64,000 bases of DNA from an uncultured Sphaerochaeta sp. (GCF_963677315.1 NZ_OY781939.1:992001-1056000); one strand, 5' to 3'; shown: positions 18,119 to 26,953, numbered from the stretch's first letter. Translations and numbers: made by a program. The notes: generated from the sequence alone by a model not told the origin.

Positions 18119-18445
18119 ATGTCATCAACGTTGGAATATATTGAGTTTATTTGCAATCAAATTGACGAAGAGTGGCACCCCAGTTACAGGAAAATGTTTG
18201 GGGATTACTTTGTATATATACGAAATAAGCCAATCATATTGGTCTGTGACGATGTTGCGTATGTCAAGAAACTTCCCTGCATCGCCTCCCTGATGAAGGA
18301 TGCAGAATCCGATATCCCGTTCCAAGGGGCCAATGAGTGGTACATCCTCGATATCGAGGACCGTGCTCTTGTGGATGAAGTGGTCTCTGCATTGGAGAAG
18401 GTGAGCACGGTTCCTCTTAAGCGTAAACGGAAGAAGACTCCTTGA
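18119..18445 (+). CDS. TfoX N-terminal-domain protein, 108 aa
   Basis: Small cytoplasmic protein matching the TfoX/Sxy N-terminal fold: YRKMFGDYFVYIRNKPIILVCDDVAYVK and FQGANEWYILDIEDR. In gamma-proteobacteria this domain belongs to the competence regulator Sxy, but stand-alone copies like this one are common and uncharacterised. The C-terminus is basic (PLKRKRKKTP). It sits 20 bases after the lyase stop with taaggag before its ATG, so it may be the last gene of the YesMN operon. Confidence 0.75.
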   Translation: MSSTLEYIEFICNQIDEEWHPSYRKMFGDYFVYIRNKPIILVCDDVAYVKKLPCIASLMKDAESDIPFQGANEWYILDIEDRALVDEVVSALEKVSTVPLKRKRKKTP

Positions 18446-18572
18446 GACAATCCCCCATGACACATAAGGAATGGTTGAGCATTTGATAGGTTTTCCTTCT
18501 ACGATTATTCTATTACTTCTTTCTTTATATGGTTTTATATATATCCTTCACAGTTTTTTATACATTTTTTGT

Positions 18573-18601
18573 TTGACACCGTACTCACTCTGGGTTACAG
18601 T
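18573..18601 (+). promoter_or_regulatory. Sigma-70-type promoter for the MsmX-like ATPase gene
   Basis: TTGACA at 18573-18578 is followed after 17 bases by TACAGT at 18596-18601. Transcription would start about 20 bases before the ATG at 18631. Position and spacing support it, although the -10 box matches only four of six consensus bases. Confidence 0.55.
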
Positions 18602-18630
18602 TGTTGTTAGATAAAATAATTGGAGGCAAT

Positions 18631-19728
18631 ATGGCCACAGTACAACTCAAAAACATCTCTAAGGTGTATGACGGTGGAGTCAAGGCTGTTGACAATGTCA
18701 ACATTGATGTGCAAGACCGACAGTTTGTCGTTCTCGTCGGACCTTCGGGTTGTGGAAAATCCACAACACTCCGCATGGTCGCTGGTTTGGAAGATATCAC
18801 CAGCGGTGAACTCTACATTGACGGCAACCTCGTCAACGACGTTCCCCCAAAGGACAGAGACATTGCAATGGTATTCCAGAACTATGCTCTCTATCCCCAC
18901 ATGACCGTCTATGACAACATGGCTTTCGGATTGAAGATCCGTAAGTTCCCCAAAGAAGAGATTGACCAGCGTGTTCGTGAAGCAGCAAAGATCCTCGAGA
19001 TTGAAGAGCTGCTTGACAGAAAACCAAAGGCTCTCTCTGGTGGACAGAGACAGCGTGTTGCAGTAGGAAGAGCTATCGTTCGTAAGCCAAAGGTATTCCT
19101 TTTTGACGAACCCCTCTCCAACCTCGATGCAAAGCTTCGTGTCCAGATGCGCGCAGAGATTTCCTCCCTGCATAACCGCCTCAAGGCAACCATGATCTAT
19201 GTCACCCACGACCAGGTAGAAGCCCTGACCATGGCTGATGTAATCGTTGTAATGAAGTTTGGTGTTATCCAGCAGATTGGTGGACCTCTTGATCTCTACA
19301 ACAACCCACAGAACAAGTTTGTTGCCGGATTCATCGGTTCTCCTCCAATGAACTTCCTCGAGACTGCTATTGAAGCTGATGGTGATGATATCTACGCAAA
19401 CGAAGGTACCTTCCGCCTCAAAGTCACTGCAGAGCAGAAGAAAATGCTGACCCCCTATGTAGGAAAGTCAGTAACCTTCGGTATCCGCCCTGAGGATGTT
19501 TCATTCAGTAATACCGCCAAGGATGGAGAAACCATCAATGGTACGGTAAGTGTTGTTGAACCCCTTGGTAGTGAGACCCACGTTTATACTTCCACTTCCA
19601 AGAGCCAGGTTATCGGTAAGATTGAACCTACCCTTGTCCCTGCCCCGGATACCAAGATTTTCTTGATTCCTGACATGGCAAAGGCTAAGTTCTTTGATCT
19701 TGAGACCGAACAGGTTATCAACAAATAA
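18631..19728 (+). CDS. Sugar ABC importer ATPase, MsmX/UgpC type, 365 aa
   Basis: Cytoplasmic ATPase of CUT1 importers. The Walker A motif is GPSGCGKST, the signature LSGGQRQRVAVGRA, and Walker B ends VFLFDEPLSNLDAKLR. The H-loop is VTHDQVEALTMAD. A C-terminal OB-like regulatory domain (TOBE), with FGIRPEDVSF and a GSETHVY segment, follows. The ATG at 18631 has tggagg 4 bases upstream. It stands alone with its own promoter and terminator, while the importers at 9.6-12.7 kb and 45-48 kb lack an ATPase. It is therefore a good candidate to energise both, as MsmX does in Bacillus. Confidence 0.93.
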   Translation: MATVQLKNISKVYDGGVKAVDNVNIDVQDRQFVVLVGPSGCGKSTTLRMVAGLEDITSGELYIDGNLVNDVPPKDRDIAMVFQNYALYPHMTVYDNMAFGLKIRKFPKEEIDQRVREAAKILEIEELLDRKPKALSGGQRQRVAVGRAIVRKPKVFLFDEPLSNLDAKLRVQMRAEISSLHNRLKATMIYVTHDQVEALTMADVIVVMKFGVIQQIGGPLDLYNNPQNKFVAGFIGSPPMNFLETAIEADGDDIYANEGTFRLKVTAEQKKMLTPYVGKSVTFGIRPEDVSFSNTAKDGETINGTVSVVEPLGSETHVYTSTSKSQVIGKIEPTLVPAPDTKIFLIPDMAKAKFFDLETEQVINK

Positions 19729-19746
19729 CAATCAGTTCATGTATAG

Positions 19747-19766
19747 CCGGCCCACTTAAGGGCCGG
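19747..19766 (+). terminator. Terminator after the MsmX-like ATPase gene
   Basis: Perfect 7-bp stem ccggccc/gggccgg with a 6-base loop followed by eight T residues. The convergent UPF0316 gene ends within the T-run, so the hairpin may serve both strands. Confidence 0.88.
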
Positions 19767-19772
19767 TTTTTT

Positions 19773-20276
19773 TTAGGCGTAAGCACGCATCTTGATATCT
19801 TCGACTACAAGGTAACAGGTTGGATCAATGGAACGCGTAAGTTTCATGACTTGCTTCACTGATCTTCTGGGAACTTGAACGAACAGGAGATAGATGGTGC
19901 CATCCCGTCCATTCCCCTGAAACTCAGTGACACGAAAGCCCTGCTCTCTTAGCAGCCATGCAACTGCAGACCCCTTCTGGGTGAAGACTTTCACCACTTG
20001 ATCCCCGATTTTCAGAATACTCTCCAAGGTGATTCCCACGAAGGTACCAGCAGCAAATCCAAATGCAAAGGCAATGGCCATAAGTGGATCTGACAGGTCA
20101 TTGATGACCCTCGATACAGCAAACACCCAGATGATGGATTCAACGAACGCAATCACAAACGTAAGAGCTCTCTTGCCACGAACGACAAGAGCATGACGCA
20201 AGGTACCCAGAGAGACATCCACCACTCTCGCGAGGAAAATCATCAAGGCCAAATAGAGCGAAGCAGAATCGACCAC
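19773..20276 (-). CDS. UPF0316 membrane protein (DUF5698/DUF2179), 167 aa
   Basis: Three to four N-terminal membrane segments hold the family motifs LARVVDVSLGTLRHALVVRG and FGFAAGTFVGITLE. A soluble C-terminal domain (about 90-167) has VTEFQGNGRDGTIYLLFVQVPRR, as in DUF2179 proteins such as YebE. The start is a GTG at 20276 with gaggg upstream. Function is unknown. It stands alone. Confidence 0.8.
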   Translation of the reverse strand: MVDSASLYLALMIFLARVVDVSLGTLRHALVVRGKRALTFVIAFVESIIWVFAVSRVINDLSDPLMAIAFAFGFAAGTFVGITLESILKIGDQVVKVFTQKGSAVAWLLREQGFRVTEFQGNGRDGTIYLLFVQVPRRSVKQVMKLTRSIDPTCYLVVEDIKMRAYA

Positions 20277-20405
20277 TACACTACCCTCATATGTACATAT
20301 TCCCTATACCATAGGAAAAAAAGAGGAAGTAATCAACATAATAATTAGCGTTCTTTCATTCTTTATTCGGTATGTTTAATTGGTAAATTATGATATTTTT
20401 TTGGT

Positions 20406-20436
20406 AAAAAACTCCCTCCACGGGGAAGTGGAGGGA
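20406..20436 (-). terminator. Terminator of the aspartate kinase gene
   Basis: On the minus strand a perfect 9-bp stem (tccctccac/gtggaggga) with a 6-base loop is followed by g and six T residues. It begins 9 bases after the aspartate kinase stop codon. Confidence 0.88.
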
Positions 20437-20444
20437 ATAGATAC

Positions 20445-21749
20445 TTAGAACAATGCGTTATACAGTGTGATTACAGCGTCTTGTGTTTTATCAGCATGGA
20501 CTCCAAGCAGCAAGGAAGTATCAGATGCACCGAAGTTGAGGAAATTCAACCTGATGGATTCCTTATCCAAGGCCCCAACCACTTTAGCAATCAGGTCACG
20601 GTGATCCATGACACCCTCTCCTACAACACCAACAATTGCATGATCATGATCAACTTCAATGGAGTCGAGAGAGAATTCACTGGTGAGACGGGTGCACATT
20701 GCTTTCAGGACACTGTCACTTGCCTGGCTTGTTTCAAAAAACCAGACGATACTGTCTACGCCAAACAAGCTGAAAGATGGCCTTATCCCAAACACATGCA
20801 ACATGGTGAGCAGTGCATGTCTGGTCCCCGATTGCTTGAAGAGCATCAGCTTACGCAGGGTTATCCTGCTATAGCCTTTCTTGGCTGAGACACCTGCAAG
20901 GGGTGCTGTTCCGCTCGCTCGTTCATTGACGATCATAGTGCCCATATCCTCTGGTGAATTGGTGTTCTTCACATTGATGGGAATCTGGGCTGCGATCACA
21001 GGAGCAATTGCTTCTTCATGAAAAACATTTGCCCCTACACCTGCAAGCTCACGAAGCTCACGATAGGTCATTGTCTTGATCACCTTAGCATTATCCACCA
21101 AACGAGGGTCTACTGAAAACACCCCCGAAACATCAGTCCAGTTCTCATACGATTCAGCATCTGCTGCACTGCTGAGAATGGCTCCGGTAATATCCGACCC
21201 ACCTCGGCTGAAGGTTTTTACTTTTCCTTCGATATCACAACCATAGAAACCAGGAACAATATAGTTATTGCCTTTCTTCAATACTTTTCTGAGATTCTCA
21301 TAGCTCTGCTCATGCACGGTCCCATCAGGGTTGATGACGATATACGGATCAGCATCCAGGAAATCCCAACCAAGGTAGGCGGCAATCATCCGGGCACTGA
21401 GATATTCTCCGCGGCTTGCTGCATACTCTGCACCATGGCCTGCATCAATCATCTGACGAACTTCCTCGAGGACAGCAACAAAGGGTTTTTTCTCAATGCC
21501 AAGGTCTTCAAGGATGGAGGTAAAACGGTCGGCAATCTTCTTGAAGACCGGCTTACAAGTCAATCCTTGCTGGGCAAGTGCATTACATGCATAGAGCATG
21601 TCTGTCACCTTCTCATCATCCTTGTTACGTTTTCCTGGAGCAGAGACAATCACTATTTGTCGTTTTGGATCAGCCTCTACAATCGCTTTAACTTTTTCTA
21701 TCTGTTTGGCATCAGCAACAGAGCTTCCACCGAATTTACATACAATCAT
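20445..21749 (-). CDS. lysC: Aspartate kinase, 434 aa
   Basis: Catalyses ATP-dependent phosphorylation of aspartate, the first step to lysine, threonine, methionine and diaminopimelate. The kinase motif KFGGSSVADA is at residues 5-14. VSAPGKRNKDDEKVTD, FSRGGSDITGA and GVANVFHEEAI-like segments follow, then C-terminal ACT domains (about 300-434) for feedback control. Length and domain order fit the monofunctional enzyme. It is monocistronic with its own terminator. The isozyme type cannot be told. Confidence 0.92.
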   Translation of the reverse strand: MIVCKFGGSSVADAKQIEKVKAIVEADPKRQIVIVSAPGKRNKDDEKVTDMLYACNALAQQGLTCKPVFKKIADRFTSILEDLGIEKKPFVAVLEEVRQMIDAGHGAEYAASRGEYLSARMIAAYLGWDFLDADPYIVINPDGTVHEQSYENLRKVLKKGNNYIVPGFYGCDIEGKVKTFSRGGSDITGAILSSAADAESYENWTDVSGVFSVDPRLVDNAKVIKTMTYRELRELAGVGANVFHEEAIAPVIAAQIPINVKNTNSPEDMGTMIVNERASGTAPLAGVSAKKGYSRITLRKLMLFKQSGTRHALLTMLHVFGIRPSFSLFGVDSIVWFFETSQASDSVLKAMCTRLTSEFSLDSIEVDHDHAIVGVVGEGVMDHRDLIAKVVGALDKESIRLNFLNFGASDTSLLLGVHADKTQDAVITLYNALF

Positions 21750-21893
21750 GGGAAATAACCTTCCATATTTCTAGGATATCTACAGGAGCGTATTGTATTG
21801 AAGGATAGCACGTTGTGCAATACAACCATGGTGAAAATAGCGCATGACAGAACGGGCATTCACTGGTACGCTATGAGAAAGAAGGTACACACA

Positions 21894-23177
21894 ATGCAAG
21901 ATTCAAAACGCTCGATTGTCGCATGGGCATTCTATGACTGGGCAAACAGTGCTTTTGCTACTACCGTGATGGCAGGGTTCTTTCCTGTCTTTTTCAGTGC
22001 CTATTGGGCAGTAGGGGCAAGCAGTCAGGAAGGGACTTTTTATCTTGGGCTGGCAAACTCCTTGGGATCATTGATCGTTGCCCTATTGGCTCCCATCCTC
22101 GGTGCTATCGCAGATTGGGGCACCTACAAGAAACGCTTGCTTGCATTTTTTGCATTGATAGGCTCAGTGATGACGGCAAGCCTCTATGTATTACAGATGG
22201 GCTCCTGGCCCTTCGCAGTACTCTTTTACTCAGTTGCAGTGGTCGGCTTCAGCGGAGCGAACACCTTCTACGATGCACTTCTTCCTTTTGTAGCATCAGA
22301 GAAGAAGGTGGATTTTGTCTCCTCACTCGGATACAGCCTGGGGTATATCGGAGGGGGATTATTGTTCCTGGTTAATGTTCTGATGTATCTCAATCCATCA
22401 TGGTTTGGATTTGCGGATGGAGGCCAAGCGATCAGGGTATGTTTTATCATCGTGGGTATCTGGTGGGTGGTATTCACACTTCCCGTACTGCTTTTCGTTA
22501 AGGAAGAGGTAACCGAAGACAACCTTCCCTTTAAGCAGGCAGTAAAGAAAGGGCTCTCCATAACACGGCAGACCGTGAAGAGTTTTCGCCAACTGAAAAC
22601 ATTGGCAATCTTTCTTATCGCATACTGGCTCTATATTGATGGTGTGGATACCATTATCAGAATGGCAGTGAATTATGGGACAAGCCTCAATTTCCCCAGT
22701 GAGTCATTGATCATTGCCCTGCTCATCACACAGTTTGTGGCATTCCCTTCAGCACTTGCCTACTCAGCCTTTGGACGTAAAGTGGGAGTTCGCAAAGCGC
22801 TGGAGATTGCCATCGGTGCCTATGCAATCATTGCAATCCTTGGATACTTCATGAGCGCGCCTCTCCATTTCTATCTGCTTGCTGTGTGTATCGGGCTGTT
22901 CCAGGGAGGAATCCAGGCACTTAGTAGGTCCTATTACACACGTCTCATCCCGAAACAACGGTCGGCACAGTTCTTTGGTTTTTTCAATATGCTCGGAAAA
23001 TTTGCTGCAATCATCGGTCCACTGCTCATGGGAGTTGTCACATTGGTCACTGGAGACTCTAGAAATGGAATTGTCTCACTGGTCTTGCTCTTCATTGGTG
23101 GGTATATCCTGCTCAGGCAAGTTGATGAGGAGAAGGGAAAGAAGGAGGTGGAGGCATTCCTCAAGAAGACCAACTGA
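21894..23177 (+). CDS. MFS transporter of the UMF1 family, 427 aa
   Basis: Twelve-segment membrane transporter related to yeast Atg22 (UMF1). Its N-terminal YDWANSAFATTVMAGFFPVFF is diagnostic. Other typical parts are LADWGTYKKRLLAFFALIG-like loop 2-3 and the C-terminal FFGFFNMLGKFAAIIGPLLMG. The ATG at 21894 is preferred because gaaggt precedes it. The frame is open to 21798 but those residues resemble neither a helix nor family members. Some family members export amino acids; the substrate here is unknown. Confidence 0.85.
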   Translation: MQDSKRSIVAWAFYDWANSAFATTVMAGFFPVFFSAYWAVGASSQEGTFYLGLANSLGSLIVALLAPILGAIADWGTYKKRLLAFFALIGSVMTASLYVLQMGSWPFAVLFYSVAVVGFSGANTFYDALLPFVASEKKVDFVSSLGYSLGYIGGGLLFLVNVLMYLNPSWFGFADGGQAIRVCFIIVGIWWVVFTLPVLLFVKEEVTEDNLPFKQAVKKGLSITRQTVKSFRQLKTLAIFLIAYWLYIDGVDTIIRMAVNYGTSLNFPSESLIIALLITQFVAFPSALAYSAFGRKVGVRKALEIAIGAYAIIAILGYFMSAPLHFYLLAVCIGLFQGGIQALSRSYYTRLIPKQRSAQFFGFFNMLGKFAAIIGPLLMGVVTLVTGDSRNGIVSLVLLFIGGYILLRQVDEEKGKKEVEAFLKKTN

Positions 23178-23240
23178 CAACCTGCTTTACTAAGCTTGTC
23201 TGGTATGGTATGACTGTACCAGAATCTGAAAGGAATACCC

Positions 23241-24596
23241 ATGCAACCTGTCCAAGAAAATAAAATGGGGGTCAAACCGATCCCCACCCTCGTTCTGTCC
23301 ATGTCGTTTCCCATCATGCTCAGCATGTTGGTGCAAGCACTCTATAATATTGTAGACAGTATGTTTGTCTCTCACTACAGTCAGCAAGCGCTGACTGCTG
23401 TTACCCTTGCCTTCCCTATGCAGAACCTGCTTATCGCAGTAAGTGTTGGGACCTCTGTGGGGGTCAACTCTCTCCTTGCCAGGAAATTGGGCGCAAAGGA
23501 CCTCTCTGCAGCTAGAAAAGCTGCAGGAAACGGGCTCACACTCTCTGTAATCAGTTGGGGCTTTTTTGCACTTTTAGGCCTCTTTTTCTCCAAGACCTTC
23601 GTTGAGTTCTTCAGCAATGACCCGGAGCTCATTGTCATGGGAAAGCAATACATCTCCATCTGCCTGATCTTCTCCCTCGGCTTGTTCATTGATATCACCT
23701 GTGAAAGGATCCTGCAGGGAACAGGCGATACATTCCACCCCATGATCATCCAGAGTACGGGGGCAATTGTAAACATCATCCTGGACCCTATACTGATCTT
23801 CGGCCTGTTTGGGATGCCGAGAATGGGTGTCATGGGAGCTGCCATCGCTACCGTCTTCGCCCAGCATGTCTCAGCCGCTCTCGCTATATACTATGTGCGG
23901 AGAAACAAGGAGATTGTTCTGAAGAAAGCCTCTTTCCGTCTCGAAAAGCAGACCGTCAAGGATATCTATGCAGTGGGAATCCCCACCATCATCATGCAAG
24001 CGATTGGGACCATCCTGATAACCAGCTTGAACAAGATCCTTATTGGGTTCTCAACCTCGGCAGTGGCGGTCTTTGGCATCTATTTCCGCTTGCAATCGTT
24101 CATATTCATGCCAGTATTTGGTCTGAACACTGGTATGATACCAGTGATCGGATACAACTATGGAGCAAGAAAACCAAAACGGATAACAGCAACCATCAAG
24201 GTGGGTTTGATCGTTGCTGTTACCATCATGGGGATTGGCACTGCCCTGTTTATCCTGTTCCCCCATATACTGCTTAGCTGGTTCAACGCAACACCGGAGA
24301 TGGTTGAGATCGGCATAGTTGCAATGCAACGCATCAGTTTAGGATTTGTGCTAGCAGGTGTAAGTATTGTCTTAATCGCACTCTTCCAGGGAATGGGTTA
24401 TGGATACCTGTCTATGATCAACTCGGTAACACGACAGCTGGTATTCCTGCTTCCAGCAGCCTACATTCTGGGAAGATTTGTAGGACTCGATGCTTTGTGG
24501 TATTCGTTTTTCATTGCTGAGATAGCATCCTTCAGCCTGACGCTCTACTTCTTTTGGAAGATCTACAAAACAAAGATCAAGACAATGACTACGTAA
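23241..24596 (+). CDS. MATE-family multidrug/cation antiporter, 451 aa
   Basis: Twelve transmembrane segments in two bundles, beginning with PTLVLSMSFPIMLSMLVQALYNIVDSMFV. The repeat motifs include GTSVGVNSLLARKLGA and PVIGYNYGARKPKR. It would extrude organic cations or drugs with Na+ or H+ exchange. aaggaat precedes the ATG and it follows the UMF1 gene by 63 bases on the same strand. Confidence 0.9.
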   Translation: MQPVQENKMGVKPIPTLVLSMSFPIMLSMLVQALYNIVDSMFVSHYSQQALTAVTLAFPMQNLLIAVSVGTSVGVNSLLARKLGAKDLSAARKAAGNGLTLSVISWGFFALLGLFFSKTFVEFFSNDPELIVMGKQYISICLIFSLGLFIDITCERILQGTGDTFHPMIIQSTGAIVNIILDPILIFGLFGMPRMGVMGAAIATVFAQHVSAALAIYYVRRNKEIVLKKASFRLEKQTVKDIYAVGIPTIIMQAIGTILITSLNKILIGFSTSAVAVFGIYFRLQSFIFMPVFGLNTGMIPVIGYNYGARKPKRITATIKVGLIVAVTIMGIGTALFILFPHILLSWFNATPEMVEIGIVAMQRISLGFVLAGVSIVLIALFQGMGYGYLSMINSVTRQLVFLLPAAYILGRFVGLDALWYSFFIAEIASFSLTLYFFWKIYKTKIKTMTT

Positions 24597-24605
24597 GAAA
24601 TCCTC

Positions 24606-24627
24606 TCTCGATTCATATGAATCGGGA
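24606..24627. repeat. Perfect palindrome downstream of the MATE gene
   Basis: cgattcatatgaatcg at 24609-24624 is a perfect 16-base palindrome, extendable by three more pairs with one G-U. It lies 9 bases after the MATE stop. No T-run follows, so it may be an mRNA 3' structure or an operator. Confidence 0.45.
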
Positions 24628-24837
24628 TAGGCAGGTAGTCCTGAGGATGCGCTATCTATATACTGTTGATCTGGATTGAAATATCGGTAACTCGACCCAT
24701 TGCGAGATTTCAGACCAACTATATGTTCAGTTAAATGACAGGGTTCAGTCTTTTCAAGGAAGATGTGTCTCAGGTAAATATCATTACTCGATTCCAATTA
24801 CCTTGAAACAGAATCAGGTAATACCTATAGTATTCCT

Positions 24838-25218
24838 GTGAAACAGATCAAATCCAGATTAATGCAACGTGCATTATTGCTGAAAGGCCAGTTGACAGCA
24901 ATCTACTATGCATCGAAGGACAAGAGAATGCCTTTACTCCCGAAGGTATTGGCTGGTTTTATTCTACTCTACGCACTCAGTCCCATTGATCTCATTCCTG
25001 ATTTCATCCCCGTCCTTGGGTATCTGGATGATCTGATCATTCTCCCCGCATTGTTGGTGCTGACCATCAAGTGCATACCCAACGAAGTGCTCAAGGATGC
25101 CCAGGATCAAGCAGAGCACAAGCCAATTTCGTTGCCTAAGAACTGGAGTTTTTCCATTCTCTTCATTGGCATTTGGATACTGACTCTCTGGTTCATTGTG
25201 CACAAGCTCACACAATGA
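24838..25218 (+). CDS. YkvA-like DUF1232 membrane protein, 126 aa
   Basis: The DUF1232 core is clear: PLLPKVLAGFILLYALSPIDLIPDFIPVLGYLDDLIILP at about residues 31-70. A second hydrophobic helix is at the C-terminus (FSILFIGIWILTLWFIV). Function is unknown. The frame opens with a GTG at 24838 lacking a good ribosome site. An ATG at 24862 is the alternative start. Confidence 0.78.
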   Translation: MKQIKSRLMQRALLLKGQLTAIYYASKDKRMPLLPKVLAGFILLYALSPIDLIPDFIPVLGYLDDLIILPALLVLTIKCIPNEVLKDAQDQAEHKPISLPKNWSFSILFIGIWILTLWFIVHKLTQ

Positions 25219-25529
25219 TGTCGGCCTTGTGAGTATGTAATCAGTATATTGCTTGATGATCAGCTATTGCAAGGTTCTGATTCCTCGAAGTATTTTTGCG
25301 GAATCCGCATTTTTACTTCGTTTTCAGTCATCTCCAACGAAATTTTATGCCAGATATCACAAGTAATCAAAACTAAATTACAAAGAAATACATGACTGCT
25401 GTGATACTTGTTGACAGCAATATGCATACGTTGCATGAGAAGAGGAAACCAGTACTCACCTGATTTTTTTGCCTAGAGTCCAGTTTCTGTATACACCCAA
25501 TCAGATCCCTGAACTTGCTGCCTACATGT
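25219..25529. other. Gene-free interval holding palindrome copy 1
   Basis: This 311-base stretch between convergent genes has no credible reading frame. Its one clear element is copy 1 of the gcggaatccgc palindrome at 25286-25320. The rest is A+T-rich with no T-run terminator that I can see. Confidence 0.6.
25286..25320 (+). repeat. Palindromic repeat, copy 1 (downstream of the DUF4143 ATPase)
   Basis: Centre at 25303. Inner arms tgcgga/tccgca and outer arms cgaagta/tacttcg are separated by T-tracts that do not pair. It shares the core and both T-tracts with copies 2 and 3 and has the same orientation. It lies 210 bases past the ATPase stop. Confidence 0.85.
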
Positions 25530-26831
25530 TCACAGGTCTATCATGTTCTCGTCAAGCAAGAACTGCTCAATTCCTACATAGAGGATTCCATGATCATCCC
25601 TCCAGTGCTTGATGTAGTCACGTACAACTACTATCTTACTGAAGGAGTCCGGAATTCTTATCAAAGAAGCTATTTCCTGTTCCCTTTTCCTAGGTTCAGC
25701 TATGGTCAGTGCAGACTGTATATAATATCGCTTGCTACCGCGATTGATGATAAAGTCGACTTCAAGTTGTTTTCTGAGTTTTTTACCATCTTTGGTTTTA
25801 ATGTTCTGTTCAACTACACCAACATCCACGTCGAAGCCCCTACGCAGCAAATCACAGTAGAGGATATTTTCCATGATATGCGTTTCTTCTTGTTTTCTAA
25901 ATCCAAGTCTGGCATTCCTGACTCCCACATCTGTGAAATAATACTTATGCGGAGTTTGGATATACTTCTTGCCTTTCACATCATAACGCTCTGCCTTACT
26001 GATGATAAATCCCTCTATAAAGTACCTTAGGTATTTATCTATAGTGGTAGAGTTGATCTTGATATGCTTTTCACTGTTGAAGGTGTTTGATAATTTCGTC
26101 GGGTTTGTAAGTGAACCGATGGTTGAAGCTAAAATATTTAACAGATCTTCCAAGACTTCACTATCATTTTGAATAGCATGTCTTTCTATGACATCCTTCA
26201 AATATGTGCGGGTAAAGAGATCCCGCAAATATCGACTTTTTTCTTCGTGTGAAGATAATGAGAGAACAACTGGCATACCTCCATAGGTATAGTAATCCAA
26301 CCAAGCATCGCGTTTGTCTCCCTCATAGCCCTCATAGAACTCCGCGAAGGAGAGAGGATACACTCTGATCTCATCACCTCGATCACGGAACTGGGTAAGA
26401 ATATCAGTAGACAACATTCTCGAATTACTACCGGTTACATACACATCGGCGTTCTTTATCTTCATAAGTCCAAGAACTACATCGATGAAGGTTAGCTTGG
26501 AGGTCGCATCTTCCACATAAGGATTTTGAATTTCCGAAACAAACTGTATCTCATCAATCAGTATATAGTAGCGTCTTGACGTGTCCTTCACCTGCTCACG
26601 GATGTATTTGTCCAGTTCTATCGGATTGCGATACATTGCATTTGGTAGTTCATCCAACGCTATTCCAATAATTTGTTCGTTCTGTACGCCACTTTCTCGA
26701 AGGTATTTTGTGTATATGTTAAATAACAGATAGGATTTTCCACAACGCCGAATCCCTGTAATAATCTTTACTCTACCATTATCTTGCTTGTCGATCAGTT
26801 TCTGCAAATATTGCTTTCTCGGAATAGCCAT
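25530..26831 (-). CDS. AAA-family ATPase with DUF4143 nuclease-like domain, 433 aa
   Basis: The Walker A motif is GIRRCGKSYLL (about residues 26-36), Walker B is YYILIDEIQ, and sensor I is YVTGSNSRML. The winged-helix and C-terminal DUF4143 region contains MENILYCDLLRRGFDV, QLEVDFIIN and YYIQSALTI. This resembles a PD-(D/E)XK fold with Gln where the last Lys would be. These ATPases occur in many copies in anaerobes and have no settled function. The ATG at 26831 has gaggtgat upstream. The gene is bracketed by three palindromes, one downstream and two around its likely promoter. Confidence 0.88.
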   Translation of the reverse strand: MAIPRKQYLQKLIDKQDNGRVKIITGIRRCGKSYLLFNIYTKYLRESGVQNEQIIGIALDELPNAMYRNPIELDKYIREQVKDTSRRYYILIDEIQFVSEIQNPYVEDATSKLTFIDVVLGLMKIKNADVYVTGSNSRMLSTDILTQFRDRGDEIRVYPLSFAEFYEGYEGDKRDAWLDYYTYGGMPVVLSLSSHEEKSRYLRDLFTRTYLKDVIERHAIQNDSEVLEDLLNILASTIGSLTNPTKLSNTFNSEKHIKINSTTIDKYLRYFIEGFIISKAERYDVKGKKYIQTPHKYYFTDVGVRNARLGFRKQEETHIMENILYCDLLRRGFDVDVGVVEQNIKTKDGKKLRKQLEVDFIINRGSKRYYIQSALTIAEPRKREQEIASLIRIPDSFSKIVVVRDYIKHWRDDHGILYVGIEQFLLDENMIDL

Positions 26832-26842
26832 GATATCACCTC

Positions 26843-26875
26843 AAGGAATATTTGCGGAATCCGCATTTTTTCCTT
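26843..26875 (+). repeat. Palindromic repeat, copy 2 (leader of the DUF4143 ATPase gene)
   Basis: Centre at 26859. The inner arms tgcgga/tccgca are the same as in copy 1, and the outer arms are aaggaa/ttcctt. It starts 12 bases upstream of the ATPase ATG and would overlap the predicted transcription start. Confidence 0.85.
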
Positions 26876-26882
26876 CACTTCT

Positions 26883-26911
26883 ATCGTACTCTTGGAATAT
26901 TCATAAGTCAA
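26883..26911 (-). promoter_or_regulatory. Promoter of the DUF4143 ATPase gene
   Basis: On the minus strand TTGACT (26911-26906) and TACGAT (26888-26883) are 17 bases apart. Transcription would start near 26875, at the edge of palindrome copy 2. Copy 3 ends 8 bases upstream of the -35 box. Confidence 0.5.
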
Positions 26912-26918
26912 TATAACT

Positions 26919-26953
26919 CGAAGAATTTTTGCGGAATCCGCATTTTTTCTTCG
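26919..26953 (+). repeat. Palindromic repeat, copy 3 (upstream of the DUF4143 ATPase promoter)
   Basis: Centre at 26936, 77 bases from the centre of copy 2. The inner arms are identical and the outer arms are cgaagaa/ttcttcg. Orientation is the same as in the other copies. Confidence 0.85.

Noticed and set aside
24372..24797. 141-codon minus-strand frame at the end of the MATE gene
   Set aside because: More than half lies opposite the MATE coding sequence. The rest covers an intergenic palindrome, and no ribosome site precedes it.
25286..26953. CRISPR array
   Set aside because: Only three copies with unequal, large spacing that encloses a gene. The repeats are palindromes rather than array repeats, and no cas genes are present.
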